Shown: one piece after another, positions 38,321-51,098 of the stretch | How the letters are laid out: each line of letters opens with the position of its first letter | How positions within the stretch are numbered: the first letter of the stretch is position 1 | Assembly: GCA_051294375.1 (NCBI GenBank) | Contig: CM119269.1 | Span: forward strand, 10,351,056 to 10,415,055 | From: Paraspadella gotoi | Lineage: Eukaryota; Chaetognatha | DNA length: 64,000 bases | Reading direction: 5' to 3' | Made by a program: the position numbers and the translations under genes | The notes under the pieces: generated by a model | Databases searched by the model: none | Seen by the model: only the letters and a program-made list of their open reading frames with translations | Told to the model about the DNA's origin: nothing

Positions 38321-41168
38321 CTCTCTATCTCTTTCTCTCTCAGTCTGAAAGGGGGAATCAATTAAACTTCCGTCACTATGAGGATGTAGCTTAAAAAACA
38401 CTTTCGCCGGTCCCTCTGATGTCGTTAAATTCAAGTTTAACGGTTCATGTACATCTTTTGAAAGATGATGATAAAAAAAAAGTGTTTTCTATTTCTTTCA
38501 ATCGAGTCTAACTCGCTATCTATCGTATTCATTCTTTCTCTTATTATCTCCAATCTCGCTGAATATCAGTTTGTGTTTATTCACAGGACGATCAGGACGA
38601 CTCGTTACAGTCCGCCAGCCCCACCCTTCAGAATAAAACACTCTCGGAGTCGAAGGCAAAAGTAAAATATAAATAAATATAAAAAATATAAAAATATAAT
38701 GCTAGACAACTAAATACTAAATAATAACTCCAGAAAGATCGAATGGAGCGATGCTGTCTATTAATAGTAGTAATACTATCAAGTCCGAATTAAGTTATAA
38801 CCGAATTTTTTCAGGCCGACCACGGAAAAAAAGTAAAAGTAGCAACGGAGATGGAGAAAACTTCAACAGCTAAAACAGACGTGACCGAAAAGTCCGACGC
38901 GTCGTCGTCGTTATCAAAACAGCAAGTAAGTTTGAATTAAAAACAAAAGCGAAAAGGCGCCACCGAGACTCGAACTCGGGATCTCTTGTTTACAAGACAA
39001 GCGCTTTTACCAACTAAGCCATGGCGCCCTGCCCGATATCTTAACCTCAGCACAAACGGAGTTTCGAGGAAGAGATGGAATACGTCCTTCGAGAGACGCC
39101 CTTCCGGTGGCGGATCAGAAAAGGTTTTGTCCCCAATATGATTGTCGACGGCGTATTCTTCGTCAACAAGCATCTCGAAGAACTTACCTTCGAGGAGCTG
39201 GCAACGTCGACCCGACCAGAAGGCAATCCGGGTGGCTTCGTGCCCGCCCTCAAACAGATCGCCAACGTGGCGGCGTTACCAGGCATCGTGACGTACTCCA
39301 TCGGGCTGCCCGACGTTCACTCCGGATACGGATTCGCCATCGGCAACGTTGCCGCCTTCGACATGAACGATCCTGAGGCTGTTGTCTCGCCTGGTGAATC
39401 TTGGATTAAACGATATAAAGATGAATATAGATAAATATAGGAATGAAGGAATCTGAAAAAATTTTCAGAATTGTCATTCTGACAAAGCGATATTATTCAT
39501 TGATTGAATTTCTTTCGTCTTTACTTGCCAGCAGTAAAATAATAAAAATGAATAACTTCATTTTATTTAATTTAAATTTTAAGAAAACGCTATAATTCAA
39601 TAGATTTCAATGAAATGATATGATGTTTCAATAACTTTCTCCGCCTGTGGGCATTAAAGTTTCCTACTTATCCCACCAGGCGGCGTCGGATTCGATATCA
39701 ACTGTGGCGTCCGTTTGATCCGTACCAACCTGACGGAGGCGGAGGTGTCGCCAGTCAGAGAGGAGTTGGCCCAGGCGCTCTTCGATCACATCCCGGTCGG
39801 CGTCGGAGCCCACGGCATCATCCCCATGACGAGCAAAGAGATCGACGACGCCATCGAACAAGGCGTCGACTGGTGCGTGAAAAAGGGCTATGCCTGGCCC
39901 GAGGACGGCAGGCACTGCGAGGAGCAGGGCCGCATGCCCAACGCCGACCCGTCCAAGGTCAGCGAGCGGGCCAAGAAGCGGGGCCTGCCGCAGCTCGGCA
40001 CTCTCGGTGCGGGGAACCACTACGGAGAGGTGCAAGTCGTCGAGGAGATTTTCGACGCTCAAGCCGCGGAGGCGATGGGCATCAAGAGCGTTGGGCAGGT
40101 GGTGCTGATGATCCATTGCGGCAGTCGAGGACTGGGTCATCAAGTGGCCACCGACGCGTTAATTAACATGGAGAAAGTGATGAAGGCCCAAGGCGTGGCC
40201 GTCAACGATCGGCAATTGGCCTGTGCCAGGATCGATTCGCCAGAGGGACAGAACTACTTGGCGAGCATGGCGGCCGCCGCCAACTACGCCTGGGTTAATC
40301 GATCTTCTATCACATACACAGCGAGGGAGGCCTTCTCTAAGGTGAGGAGAAAAAAAAGGCGTTTCTCATTGTTCTTTGTTTGATTATTTTGTTTGCAAAC
40401 CACTCATTAGCTAATGGTCCGTTCAAGTCGCATTTTAATTTGTTAATCACATGGCTCATAAATTTTTAAAAATCAAATACGTAACAGGTTCTAGAAAAAT
40501 CTTATTTGCTTTGGCAGGTCTTTAAGAAATCCCCCCGCGACTTGGACATGCACGTCGTTTATGACGTGTCACACAACATCGCCAAGATTGAAGATCACAT
40601 CGTCAACGGCGAACCAAAGAAGCTCCTCGTCCACCGCAAAGGCTCCACCAGAGCCTTTCCCCCGGGCGACGACAGGATCCCGGAAGATTACAAAGAGATT
40701 GGGCAGCCCATTCTCATCGGCGGCACGATGGGGACGTGTTCTTACGTGTTGACAGGGACGGAGGAGGGTATGCCAATCGGGGCTAAGTTCATGATGTTCT
40801 ACTAAATTTCTTACATATCGTCAGATATTTATATTATATACATTATATTAAGTCAAGTTTTTTTTCGTTTAATATCATTAAAAAAAACTCTCTCCCTTCC
40901 AGGAATGAGGACGACCTTCGGCTCGACGTGTCACGGTGCCGGTCGCGTCCTCTCGCGCGCCCGAAGTCGACGCGAGCTCGATTCCGACGCCATCTTGCGG
41001 CGTCTCCAAGAAAAGAAGATCGCCATCCGCGTGGCGTCGCCCAAACTGGTGATGGAGGAGGCGCCCGAGTCTTACAAGAACGTGGACGAGGTCATCGAGA
41101 CGTGTCACGCGGCCGGCATCTCTAAGAAGACGCTCAAGCTGAGGCCAATCGCCGTCATTAAAGGATGA
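35601..41168 (+). CDS. RTCB: RNA-splicing ligase RtcB with a 162-aa N-terminal extension
   Basis: Nine exons join in phase: 35601-35720, 35961-36032, 37995-38102, 38587-38661, 38815-38925, 39051-39393, 39680-40341, 40518-40767 and 40903-41168 (TGA), giving 668 aa. The last four encode a full-length RtcB (about 506 aa, like human). RtcB is the Mn2+/GTP-dependent ligase that joins 3' phosphate or 2',3'-cyclic phosphate to 5'-OH RNA ends in tRNA splicing and XBP1 splicing. Active-site residues are visible in DINCGVRL (Cys), [29 protein letters not shown] and TCHGAGR (guanylated His). The first five exons, all phase 0, encode a Ser/Lys/Asp-rich disordered region starting [14 protein letters not shown]. 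The core begins [12 protein letters not shown] with no Met where other RtcBs start, so upstream splicing is required. The N-terminal exons are supported only by phase and borders. Confidence 0.92.
36090..37531. mobile_element. Possible non-autonomous DNA transposon in RtcB intron 2
   Basis: TACCATGATGG-A(9)-GTGTCGCGG at 36090-36118 is inverted at about 37505-37531 with one A fewer. The 1.4 kb between is A+T-rich with no long reading frame. No target-site duplication is obvious, so the ends are not certain. Confidence 0.45.
37610..37665 (+). ncRNA. Hammerhead-ribozyme-like motif (HHR-3) in RtcB intron 2, sense strand
   Basis: CTGATGA lies at 37620-37626, followed by an extra A and stem II GACTC/GAGTC (37628-37632 and 37640-37644). 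GAAA (37645-37648) then leads to the stem III word ACAAGT and a GTA cleavage triplet ending at 37654. Compared with HHR-1 and HHR-2, stem II changes on both sides together, which supports an RNA fold. Stem I is weak here, so cleavage as a monomer is doubtful. Downstream sequence (ATCGTTGTTG) resembles the flank of HHR-2. Confidence 0.55.
38280..38342. repeat. (TC)n microsatellite in RtcB intron 3
   Basis: TC dinucleotides with a few CTAT interruptions, between the exons ending at 38102 and starting at 38587. Confidence 0.95.
38955..39028 (-). tRNA. tRNA-Thr (anticodon UGU)
   Basis: Read on the minus strand, all four arms pair. The acceptor is GGCGCCA with TGGCGCC (7 bp) and the D stem is GCTT/AAGC. 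The anticodon stem is CTTGT/ACAAG around the loop CTTGTAA, giving anticodon TGT. The T stem is CCGAG/CTCGG around TTCGAGT. There is no intron and no encoded CCA; the discriminator is U. The gene lies antisense in RtcB intron 5, ending 22 bases before the exon at 39051. The internal A and B boxes are its promoter. Confidence 0.95.
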
Positions 41169-41597
41169 GGAAGAGAGGAAGAGAAGAGCGTGGCGAGGGT
41201 TATCTTGAAAAAAGAAAAGAAAAGTAGGAAAGGAGGAAAAAAGGGTGAACTTTTATCGCAGGGAGAGAAGTCCGAATACTTAAAGAATTTTCATGAAAAC
41301 TTTTGGGCCATGTCAAGGCTTATGAATAAAGATCGGGCAAGGGCAAAGGCCTCGTCTTCGGTTGCTATCATCGTGACGGTGGGAGATTCTTTTCCATTAC
41401 ATTCATGTATTTATATTTCATGTTCTACTTCTACTTTTTTTATTCTTTTGATTTTGTCGATGAATAAACTGAATGTCGAAAATCATCTTGCACAAAAAAT
41501 CAATAATCAGATTCTTTTTTTTTTTAAATTTGACTTCATATTGACATGTTCTTGTCTGTAGGACATCTTTAAAACTGTTTTAAATGTAGTAGAGTAA

Positions 41598-41646
<49 letters not shown>

Positions 41647-42083
41647 CTCTTGATTTGTCATCACTCTCAAACTAGGATGTCCGACCGCATGCGGCATCTA
41701 TCGATACCAATTAAAGGAAATATACGCTTTAGTTATAGTACATAATATCTGAAACAAAATTATCTTAACAAACTTCTTAACCCCATTTAAATAGTTCCAT
41801 TCCTCCGCCTCCCCTCCCAAAGCCTTACCTCTCACCTCCACACGCCCCCCCCCCAGCCTCCCCCACTCGATGCGCGCACGTTTCAAAGAACAAAATGTCA
41901 TTCGTCAAACGTCACGGGGGCTGCAGCCCGAGGCCACCGGGGGCGTCTCCGGGAGAGGTGCCGCTCCGTTGTTGGTGACGATCCTGGGCAGGTGCGGGCA
42001 GGTGTGAGCAGGTGAAGACCGAAAGCGCCTCCTGGCGTGACGTCTGACGGCGGAGATGAAGCGTGGGATTTTCTCCCTCGCGA

Positions 42084-42136
<53 letters not shown>

Positions 42137-42259
42137 GTGTTAGAGTTAAAGAAAGAGAGACACCAAGAGTCATAGACTGGAGAATATTTTTCTTTTGATG
42201 AAAGTTATTTTTGGATTTGGTGGTCATTTCTAGGACTATGTACTTTTTATACGTAAGTG

Positions 42260-42478
42260 GTTGATGGACTAAAATTCATCAAAAAAAAAAATCCAGCGAC
42301 CATTTGTGCAGGAGGCAAGTCATTCGCCTCCCAACCCAAAGATCCGGGGTTCTGGCACGGTGGTTGCCTAGCGCTTACCCCCCCTGTAACACGATGTTAC
42401 AGCCTGATCCGAAGCTCAGGGACTGCTTATATTGAACGGTTCTGTCATTAACACGCAACAACCATTACTGTCTCTTCA
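42260..42478 (+). mobile_element. tRNA-like SINE, family A, copy 3
   Basis: Begins TGATGGACTAAAATTC and ends ACTGTCTCTTCA. It has the GAGGCAAGTCATTCGCCTCC arm. A deletion removes part of the A-box-like segment compared with copies 2 and 4. Confidence 0.65.
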
Positions 42479-42618
42479 ATCCGAAACAATGCATATAATA
42501 ATATTGCTGCACTCAGTTTCATATAATTTAAACGATCAGTTTACGTTATTACTATTTATTGTATTGAAAGATAAAGTCACTCCTCAGACTAATATCATTA
42601 TCATGTTGTTCAGGAATC

Positions 42619-42778
42619 ACTAGCGAGATTGGTAACCGGGCGTAAGACGAGCTTAGTAATGTCCTGTCTTAAGAATATCAGTACACCTGTAGTGCCACGG
42701 ACAGGACAAATTACCGCCTGTTACTAGCTAGTTTCAGAATTTCGGATTTGATTGTAGTCCGCCACTACAATCAAGTCC
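42619..42778. other. Nested foldback structures (possible structured ncRNA or foldback element)
   Basis: Nested helices pair ACTAGC (42619-42624) with GCTAGT (42727-42732), GTAAC (42632-42636) with GTTAC (42720-42724), GGCG (42639-42642) with CGCC (42715-42718), and GTCCTGTC (42661-42668) with GACAGGAC (42700-42707). A second hairpin has a 15-bp stem with one G-U pair (42744-42758 and 42764-42778) and the loop CCGCC. Confidence 0.5.
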
Positions 42779-42813
42779 ACTTGGTAATGGTAGGAAGAGA
42801 ATTCTCGCTCTTA

Positions 42814-43092
42814 CTACTCCGGGGCTGCGCTGACAGAATCGCTGACAGAATCGCTGACAGAATCGCGCGGGTGGCGATAGTGAATGTGTTGCCACACGCC
42901 TTTCATCGCTTCGCTCGGGAACCCTAATCGGCCAATCATGGTCTCAATCGTTTCCGTGACGTTGGATCGGAAGAGCAGCTTCAAGATTGTTGTTACGGGT
43001 AACGTTGTCTTTGTTGTTGACGGACATTGCCTACAGTTGCACAGGCAATGTTGAATCATGTTGTCTTTATCGACGTCGTCAGCATAGTTTCT
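42814..43092 (-). CDS. Uncharacterised reading frame with a Cys cluster and repeated C-terminus
   Basis: The minus-strand frame is open from about 43092 and has an ATG at 43059. It contains CLCNCRQC, then FRSNVTETIETMIGRLGFPS, then three copies of SVSD from a 12-bp DNA repeat (42829-42867), and a stop. The composition looks protein-like and its base content is richer in G+C than the flanks. No family is recognised. It may be a last exon or a transposon fragment. Confidence 0.25.
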   Translation of the reverse strand, partial: RNYADDVDKDNMIQHCLCNCRQCPSTTKTTLPVTTILKLLFRSNVTETIETMIGRLGFPSEAMKGVWQHIHYRHPRDSVSDSVSDSVSAAPE

Positions 43093-43133
43093 TCAATTAA
43101 CTATTAATTCTGATTCGGCCGAAGAACCTGCAT

Positions 43134-43190
43134 CAAAGCGGATTCGAACCCGCGACCGTCCCTCCTCAGTACCGCATCAGGACAAGTCAC
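43134..43190 (-). other. tRNA-like B-box sequence (degenerate)
   Basis: On the minus strand, CGCGGGTTCGAATCCGC resembles a T arm with one stem base missing. No complete cloverleaf can be drawn, so it is a pseudo-tRNA or SINE remnant at most. Confidence 0.35.
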
Positions 43191-43342
43191 GACGACGTTT
43201 TGACGATGACTGCGACAACAACAACAATGACGACAACGACTCCAACGACCTCTGGAGGAAACGGGAGGAAGAATAAGTCGAAATCACGTGATCAGCTCCA
43301 TGCGCCTTTTTGAACCGAAATCTTGCGAATTCGTGCCACATC

Positions 43343-43395
43343 AGCTCTCTCTCCTCTCTCTCTCCTCTCTCTCATCTCTCTCTCTCTCTCTCTCT

Positions 43396-43443
<48 letters not shown>
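43343..43443. repeat. (TC)n microsatellite
   Basis: TC dinucleotides with occasional CC interruptions, followed by a G+C-rich stretch. Frames through it are low-complexity. Confidence 0.95.
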
Positions 43444-43448
<5 letters not shown>

Positions 43449-44949
43449 ATCCACGGGGTCAAGAGTCGTCGCGTCGGTCAGAATTTCGATCAGAATATTT
43501 TGCCGATTTTTCCCGTTCGGCGTCGGAATCGAAGAAACGAGGAGGCGGCGGCGGCGAAGATAAATCGGCGGCGAGATTCCGCACGGCGCCGCGATGGATT
43601 TGTGGTCGGTAGAGGGGGAAAGAGAAAGAAGAGGGGAGTGGCACCTGAAAATGATTGGCTCTGAAAGGGGCGAGTTGTGACGCGGTAGAACGAATTTCAG
43701 CCGGAGAAGATTTTCTGAATCTCGGCTTAAAGCGAAAAGTAGAAGGTATTAAAGTTTAGTTGAATTTCGTTGGACCACGGTGCCCTTGGCCCACTTCCTT
43801 CAGTCTTTCTTGTCCACCGCTCCGGATTTCCTTCCATCGCCTCACTCTCACTAGTGAGTCACTACACCCCCTAATTTCTCCCGGCGTCGACTCGAAAGTC
43901 GGGGTCGACCCGCCCGAGAATCCCGCGTCCAATCAACGACGATCTAATTCTGGCGTCGGGAACAGAACGGAGGGGTGGGAGGGGATCGAGGACAACTGTC
44001 TTACCTTATTCGGGGTCCATCGCCATCGGCCCATTCCACCGCGATTCGCCTATTCAGTGTTTTCTCTCTCTCACTCTCTCCCTGTCCCTCTCTCTTGGCA
44101 CGAAAACGAGAGAAAGTTAAACTAGGTAAAGTCCATAGTAATTTCTCTTACCAATAGGTCAGCACACGGAAAAGTAAAAAAAAAAAAAAACCCTGAAAAG
44201 AATGAGATTTTTACGAAAATTGTCATTTTGCTACGATCCATTTCGTCGCAGATTGTCATTTTGCGACGAGTCATCCTCACACACTCCTTTTCCTAAATCT
44301 CACCTCCAAAAAATTTGTGCTAAATCCGGATTCTTCACGCTCGCGATTTCCTCCCTGAGAATCCAATTCGCTGATATTTTGTTCTCTCTTTCTCACTCCC
44401 CCCTTTCCCCTCTCTCTCTCACGAAACATCCCTTGTTCTTTTTTTTCCCGCTACGTCATCAGATTTCCTTTTTATTTCCCTTCCTATCTCCCTCTCCCTT
44501 TCTCTCCCTCGCGTTCGTGGCTCATAAACTTTATGATAAAAGAGGAGCCACGTGTGTCGTACGTGATTCAGCAAACAAAAGACTCGCGGACGGGCCTTGG
44601 AGATTTTCTCCGGGCCCGACAGAGGGCCGGCCTCGAGATCGAGGCTCGGCAAAAAGGGGAACTTAGACAAAAGATCGAGAGAGAAAGAGAGAGAAAATTG
44701 TTTTGATTTTGGAAAGGAGACGATGGGAGCGATTAAATCTGTCTGGAAGGGTAAGGGCAAATAGTAAGATGAAGGGAAGTTGGCGCCATTGAAACGCAGG
44801 GAGATAAAATATCAAGGGGAGATGGGTGGGTGGGTGAGTCGTGGACGAGGTTTGTCGGTCGATTGTTCAATGTTTTTTTTTCAAGTACAACATTATGAAT
44901 ATGGAAATTGTGAAAGAAAGAATCCTCTACCGCACACAGTTAATACCTT

Positions 44950-45093
<144 letters not shown>

Positions 45094-45883
45094 TTCTCTC
45101 GTTTTTTTCCCCTCCCCTCATTCCCCACACACACAAAAATGTCCTTTGGCTGGCGCTGTGGATCCGTCCGCTGGTTATGATACCCCAGGAATACTAAGTA
45201 GGCTTGGGAATCCGACCGCCTGACCTGGAAACCGACTCTGGAGACTCGTAATCCAATCACAATCTTCGTTCGGTGAAGCTTTGGCCAATCACGGGTCATT
45301 TCTCGACAAAGCCAACCGGCGAGAGAAGAAAAAAAAGTTATTTTTGTTACCATAAAGGATTCTGTGCGGAAAGGTTACGGACGATGACAGGAACGCCTCC
45401 CCCTTTTCTTTCTGTTACCGATGAATTTCGCTGGAGTTAAAGGGGAAAAAAACCCGGCGAAATGAATCTCATCTTCTTTTTCCCCATTTTATGCAAATGT
45501 CACATTAGATTCTTGTAAGCAAAAATACTTAAATATTAGCTCCGTCAGTATCGCCGGCAATTAAGTTGCCAACGATGACGGCGCCATCGTCTGGAGAAGG
45601 TTGAAAAGAGGTTGACTCTACCACGTTACGACTTCGAATCGAATCACTCGCAATCAAATAATCTGATAAAAATAAATGAATAAATCTTAAATAATCCTAA
45701 ATAATTGATCAATGATCTTAATCTTAAGTAATATGTAATCCGAGTTCTGCTTTTTGTACTCCTTTCAGCTTCTGGGCATTGAGTACTTTGAGTACTTAGC
45801 CCTCGATAATCATACGTATAATGCCATCATAGCAAAACCTTTTATATATTCTCTCTTAACCATCTCAACAATCGCCATCTTTT

Positions 45884-45915
<32 letters not shown>

Positions 45916-46064
45916 TTTTCCGTTTACTCCAACGTCTCTGTCATCTGTTGCCATCACCAATGTCGTCTGACACCATCGTCCACATTCTCTCAGTAGTCAT
46001 ACTTAAGGACCCAACAGCATTGACGGTCACTCTCACTCATTCGTACCTCCGCAAATCATGACAA

Positions 46065-46210
<146 letters not shown>

Positions 46211-46951
46211 ACAAATCCCAGACGTCCCGAATACATTTTTCAGCAACGAGAGATAACCCGCGGTTTTTTTTCCCTCGGACTCCCATTCTCTGTCTCGCTC
46301 TCTGACTCTGTCGTTCGCTCGTTCTCGTTACATCGTCCATCTTTGCATATTCATGAGATGGAAATTGATGAAAATATCGTCTTCGTCGTCGTCGTCGTCG
46401 TCGTCGTCGTCTTCGTCGTTTTTAATGAGGTTTTTGCGAGGGGATGATCTCATAATGAAACCCCGCAAAAAAGAAAAGAAGAAGAAAGGAAATAAAAAAA
46501 GTTACGTCTATCTTTTTATTTCTGTTTTTGCTTCTCGCACAATAGGGAACTGGCTCGTTTATCAAAGCTCTTCTTTTTTCTAATTTTGTTCTAAGTTTGT
46601 TTTCCTTTGCAAGAAATCTTTATATGCATTTTCACCTTTACAAATTAATTAAATGTCCATGTTTTATTTAAGTCTATAACACACTTGAGTGTCGGTCGGT
46701 CGGTCGGTCGGTCGGTCGGTATGTCTGTTCGTCGGTCTGTCCCATTCCTGTTTTGAATGCTCGTAACTCAGGGAATACTGGAAATGCGTCCGCGAACGAA
46801 AGTAACTGCGACGCAACACCACACATCTCAAATTCTCTCCACATTTCTATTCTTCCTTCCACACATCTTCTATCCGACGGAAGAGAGGGCAAAAAGAGTC
46901 GCAATCATAGCCGATAGCCTTTGCCTGTGCCCTGACTTTTCCCTCCCAGAT

Positions 46952-46959
<8 letters not shown>

Positions 46960-46985
<26 letters not shown>

Positions 46986-47042
46986 CTTTGTCTCTCTTGT
47001 TTCCGGTCAAAATCCTTGATTTTCTCCGCCGACGACCCCAGA

Positions 47043-47136
<94 letters not shown>
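46960..47136. repeat. Compound (TC)n microsatellite
   Basis: Two TC arrays (about 46960-46985 and 47043-47136) separated by about 55 unique bases. A short ACGCCTC tandem repeat follows at about 47210-47237. Confidence 0.9.
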
Positions 47137-47139
<3 letters not shown>

Positions 47140-47893
47140 GCCTGACGCGTTAATTATTCCAGATTCGCTCCTCCATCGATTTCGCCAACCGAGCGTGAGT
47201 TGGACCGATCACGCCTCACGCCTCACGCCTCACGCCCTTCCCGCATTGGCCTTTGCGGTTTTCGCTGAAGCGAAATCCATTGCATAGGATTCCATTCTCC
47301 CTTTCGCTTTACTTATTCTTCCCCCCTTCGGACGTAATCCCTTTTCACAAATTTCCCCTTCACAGATGTGCCCAGTGCCCTGTGCCCACCCCCCATTGAG
47401 TTTCCAGTCCCCCTTCAGCCTTTACCGAATCTCTTGCCCCACGATTTTCCCTCTTAAAACAATCGAGGGTTTTCATTTCCTTTCTTCTTCATTGATTTTT
47501 GTCTTTTGTTTTTTTTTGTACAGGAATTATTTTTTTTTCTCCGGAACATGCTAAAAAAATTGTATGTATACATCATTTTCATTCTTTTTAAAAATCATAT
47601 TTTCATCTGGAAAGATATCCAAAGTCGGGCTCTGATTGGCTGACGTAAATCGTAAATCAACAAATGAAACATATATCTGAATTGAACTAGTTTCTCTTTT
47701 TTTTGAATCACAAGCTCCTTCGTATAATCGCTCCCTTGTCCGACATCCCATCTCTCTTTGATCTCTCACTAAAATATCACTAATACCACTTCTATTTCCG
47801 TCACTCTTTTCTCTATCATTTCTTCCCTCATTGAACCTACGGTACCTTCGCGGAGCTAATGATCTTCGAATTCCCAAAACCAAGACCCTATCA

Positions 47894-47988
<95 letters not shown>

Positions 47989-48516
47989 CTTGTGGAATTC
48001 TCATTCGGTTCCTTTCTTTCTTACTCTCGTCTCTCTCTTTCTCTCTCTCTGAATAGGGAGACCTGCAGCCGAATCTCGCCATCTTGACTGTTGAGGCGAT
48101 TAATCCAACTGGTGGCTCGGATTCGTTTCTTTGCCTCCAGCCTTTTTTTTTAACTCGTCCTTTGCACGATTCGGAATCCAAAGCCAAACCAAAAAAAAAA
48201 TCAATTGAGTTTCTTCACTTGGCATTCGCTTCGTAGCGTCGTTTTTTTCGGTGTCATCAGTGCTATATTCTATATTCTATATGCTATATACATATAGCAT
48301 ACATACATACATACATATATAATTATATATAGTATATTCGTTATACAATCATTTCTGTACATAATTAATAGCGACATAGTTATTATGCCGCAAAACTACG
48401 AAAAATAAAAAATTATCCGCTCTCTTAGCCTAATTCATTTATTGGACAATTTCGCTTTCGCTATTTTATCTTTTCTCACTCATCTATTGTTTCTCTGCAA
48501 CCCCAGACGCAACATT

Positions 48517-48648
48517 CTCCAATCCTCAGCCATTTCCCGCCCACCAAAACACCCCAATCCCCAGCCCTTCCCCGCCCATCGAAAATCCCCAATCCCCAGC
48601 CCTTCCCCGCCCACCAAAACTCCCCAATCCCCAGCCCTTCTACGCCCC
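48517..48648. repeat. Minisatellite, ~33-bp unit
   Basis: About four copies of a unit close to CCCCAATCCCCAGCCCTTCC followed by CCGCCCACCAAAAC. It is strongly C-rich on this strand. Confidence 0.85.
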
Positions 48649-48738
48649 CCTTTCTGTGGCGTTAAGATCGAGAGCGGCGTAACGAGCGTCAATAGAAGGA
48701 AAAGTCGGGGAAAGGGATAACTATTATTATCGGAGATC

Positions 48739-48770
<32 letters not shown>

Positions 48771-51002
48771 ACGACGACGACAGCGACGAATGGGGAATCA
48801 AAACTAATGTGGAAGGTGATGACAAAGGACGACGGATTAGGACAGAAATATATCCCGAAGGAGATCGGATTAGGGGATGACGATGACGATGACGTGGATG
48901 CTAGTCATTGTGATATTATTTATAAGCGGTGAAGATAAAACAACGCGTCGTAACGCATATTTCACGACTCACGCGACGCAATAGAGTAGAGGAAGGTCGA
49001 AAGAAAGAGGAAGATTGGAAAAATAAAAGGAGAAAAAAAAAAAGAAAAGAAGAGAGAGTTGGAAAGAGGAAAGAGGGATACTTATCGGCTAATACAGTGA
49101 AAAAACACGACCGTGACCCGAATCTGTCACGAGACAAAATTCGTGATAAATTTTAAATGGAGTGCAGCCTCACTTTTTCTGACGCTTCAAGGTCGGCGAG
49201 GGTGATATACGACTTTCCACCCAAGATTTTTTTTTCTTCAGTTTTTAGATTTTTTTTTCTCCCGACGTCGATTGAAAGTCGAACATAATATTGGCTTTTT
49301 TAAGATGGGGTATTATTTAAAAAAAAAAAAAAAAACATTTTTTTTGTTTACAACGTATTCGTTTTTGAAATGTATGTAAATGTAAATGTAAACCAGTGGC
49401 TACGCCAGTACATGTAAATCACTTTCAAGGCTTAAACTGAACTATTGCTGCGTCACTAATCATATTTTGGTACTTGTAAAAATATTTTATAAATAAAAAT
49501 AATATTATTTTAATTTCGATGTATGATATATCATTAAAATGCTTTGATCAAGATATAAAATAAAAATAAAGTGATTTACAAAAAAGCTGCAATGCCAGTC
49601 GGGAACAATACAGAACGATGACTTTAAATAAAATTAATCAAATTAATCAAATTAATCAAATTAAGAACTGGTAGAAAAAATAACGAGGTAAAATAAGAAA
49701 GAAAAGAACGAAGTACTTTACAAAAAGGTATGAATGGAAGTTTTTACTAAAAATATGGCGTTGGCGAGCAATAACGAAATGAACAGGAAAAAAAAAAAGA
49801 GCAACCCCGCGAATCTTTTCTCTTTTCTCTCTTTGGTAAAGACTCTTCAATTTCGTTTTTTGTTTCCTTGCCAGGGAACTTAGCAACCGGCTTAGCAACG
49901 AGGTTTTTTTTTACTGGGAAGCCCAACTTAAAAGGGGCTAAAGTAGCTCTGCCAATTTGTTTATGTGGTGGCGTCAAAAGTTATCGCTGCCATTCCGCAG
50001 AGAAACCATTTTAGGAATGCGGAAAAGACGGAAAACAGCTCACTCCTTTTTTCGCCAATGAAAAATTAATCAACTCTGGAGTCTGGGACGAATGTCTGCA
50101 AATGTTTTACTTTTAGTGCGGGTTACTTCAATATTTTTTGAATGTTTCTCCGGGTGATGAAATTATAAACTGAAACATATCTCCTAAATAAGTTAGGACC
50201 CCCACGGGCCCCAGGTAATGACAACCATCGCAAAATAATTTTTTTGCCCTAAATTAACTTGTACAGGCAGTAGTTGATGCCGAGGAAGGGTATACCAAAT
50301 ATTGAGAATGTCATCATGATGTTTTACCCATGTTTTATATACTTTTTATTGAAAAAATGAATTATGTCATATACTTTTTCATAGATAGTATATATAAATT
50401 TATTTTAATTTTTCCTCATATTTCCTTAAAATAGAGTTATTATACGTCAATTTAACTTCATCTTCGTGCTCTCCGTAATCATGACCGTCGTACTTTTTTC
50501 TCCCTCTCCTTTCCCTCCCTCCTTCACAAATTTGGTCGCAGTTAATCGAGTTTTTTTTCCCTTCCCTTTGATGTATTCCGTTCGAGTCAAGTTGAGTCAA
50601 GTTTTGGACGAGAACAGCGTCACGTGGCGGTTTTCGTCGTCGTCGTCGTCGTCGTCGGTCGCTTGACACTCGTAATCGCGACGTTAACGATTTTTTTTCT
50701 TCCGGTCCTGATGCCGTGTGGTTGCTGCAGGGATGAGACTTGGAAAGAGGGGGATCTAAACGAGGACGAGATTAAAGGAAAATTGGGCGAATTGGTTATG
50801 GATGGAGATGAGATGATTTTGATGGAACCGAGGAAAAAAAAACGGGAAGGAGAATACACGGTGAAGCTGGCGGGATGGAACTGTTCACAGCGCACTGCAG
50901 TGTGACGAGAATGAGCGGACGCAGAGCGAGGAGGAATGGCTTAGGGAATGGCGAAACGAACGACGAAACAATGGTAAACAAATGGCAAAAGGGGCGTTCT
51001 AC

Positions 51003-51007
<5 letters not shown>

Positions 51008-51095
<88 letters not shown>
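51008..51095. repeat. (GA)n microsatellite
   Basis: About 44 GA dinucleotides, opposite in strand sense to most other arrays in this region. Confidence 0.95.

Positions 51096-51098
<3 letters not shown>

Noticed and set aside
43120-43190. A functional tRNA or spliced-leader RNA gene
   Set aside because: Only the T-arm-like part is recognisable and its stem lacks a base; no acceptor or anticodon arm pairs properly.
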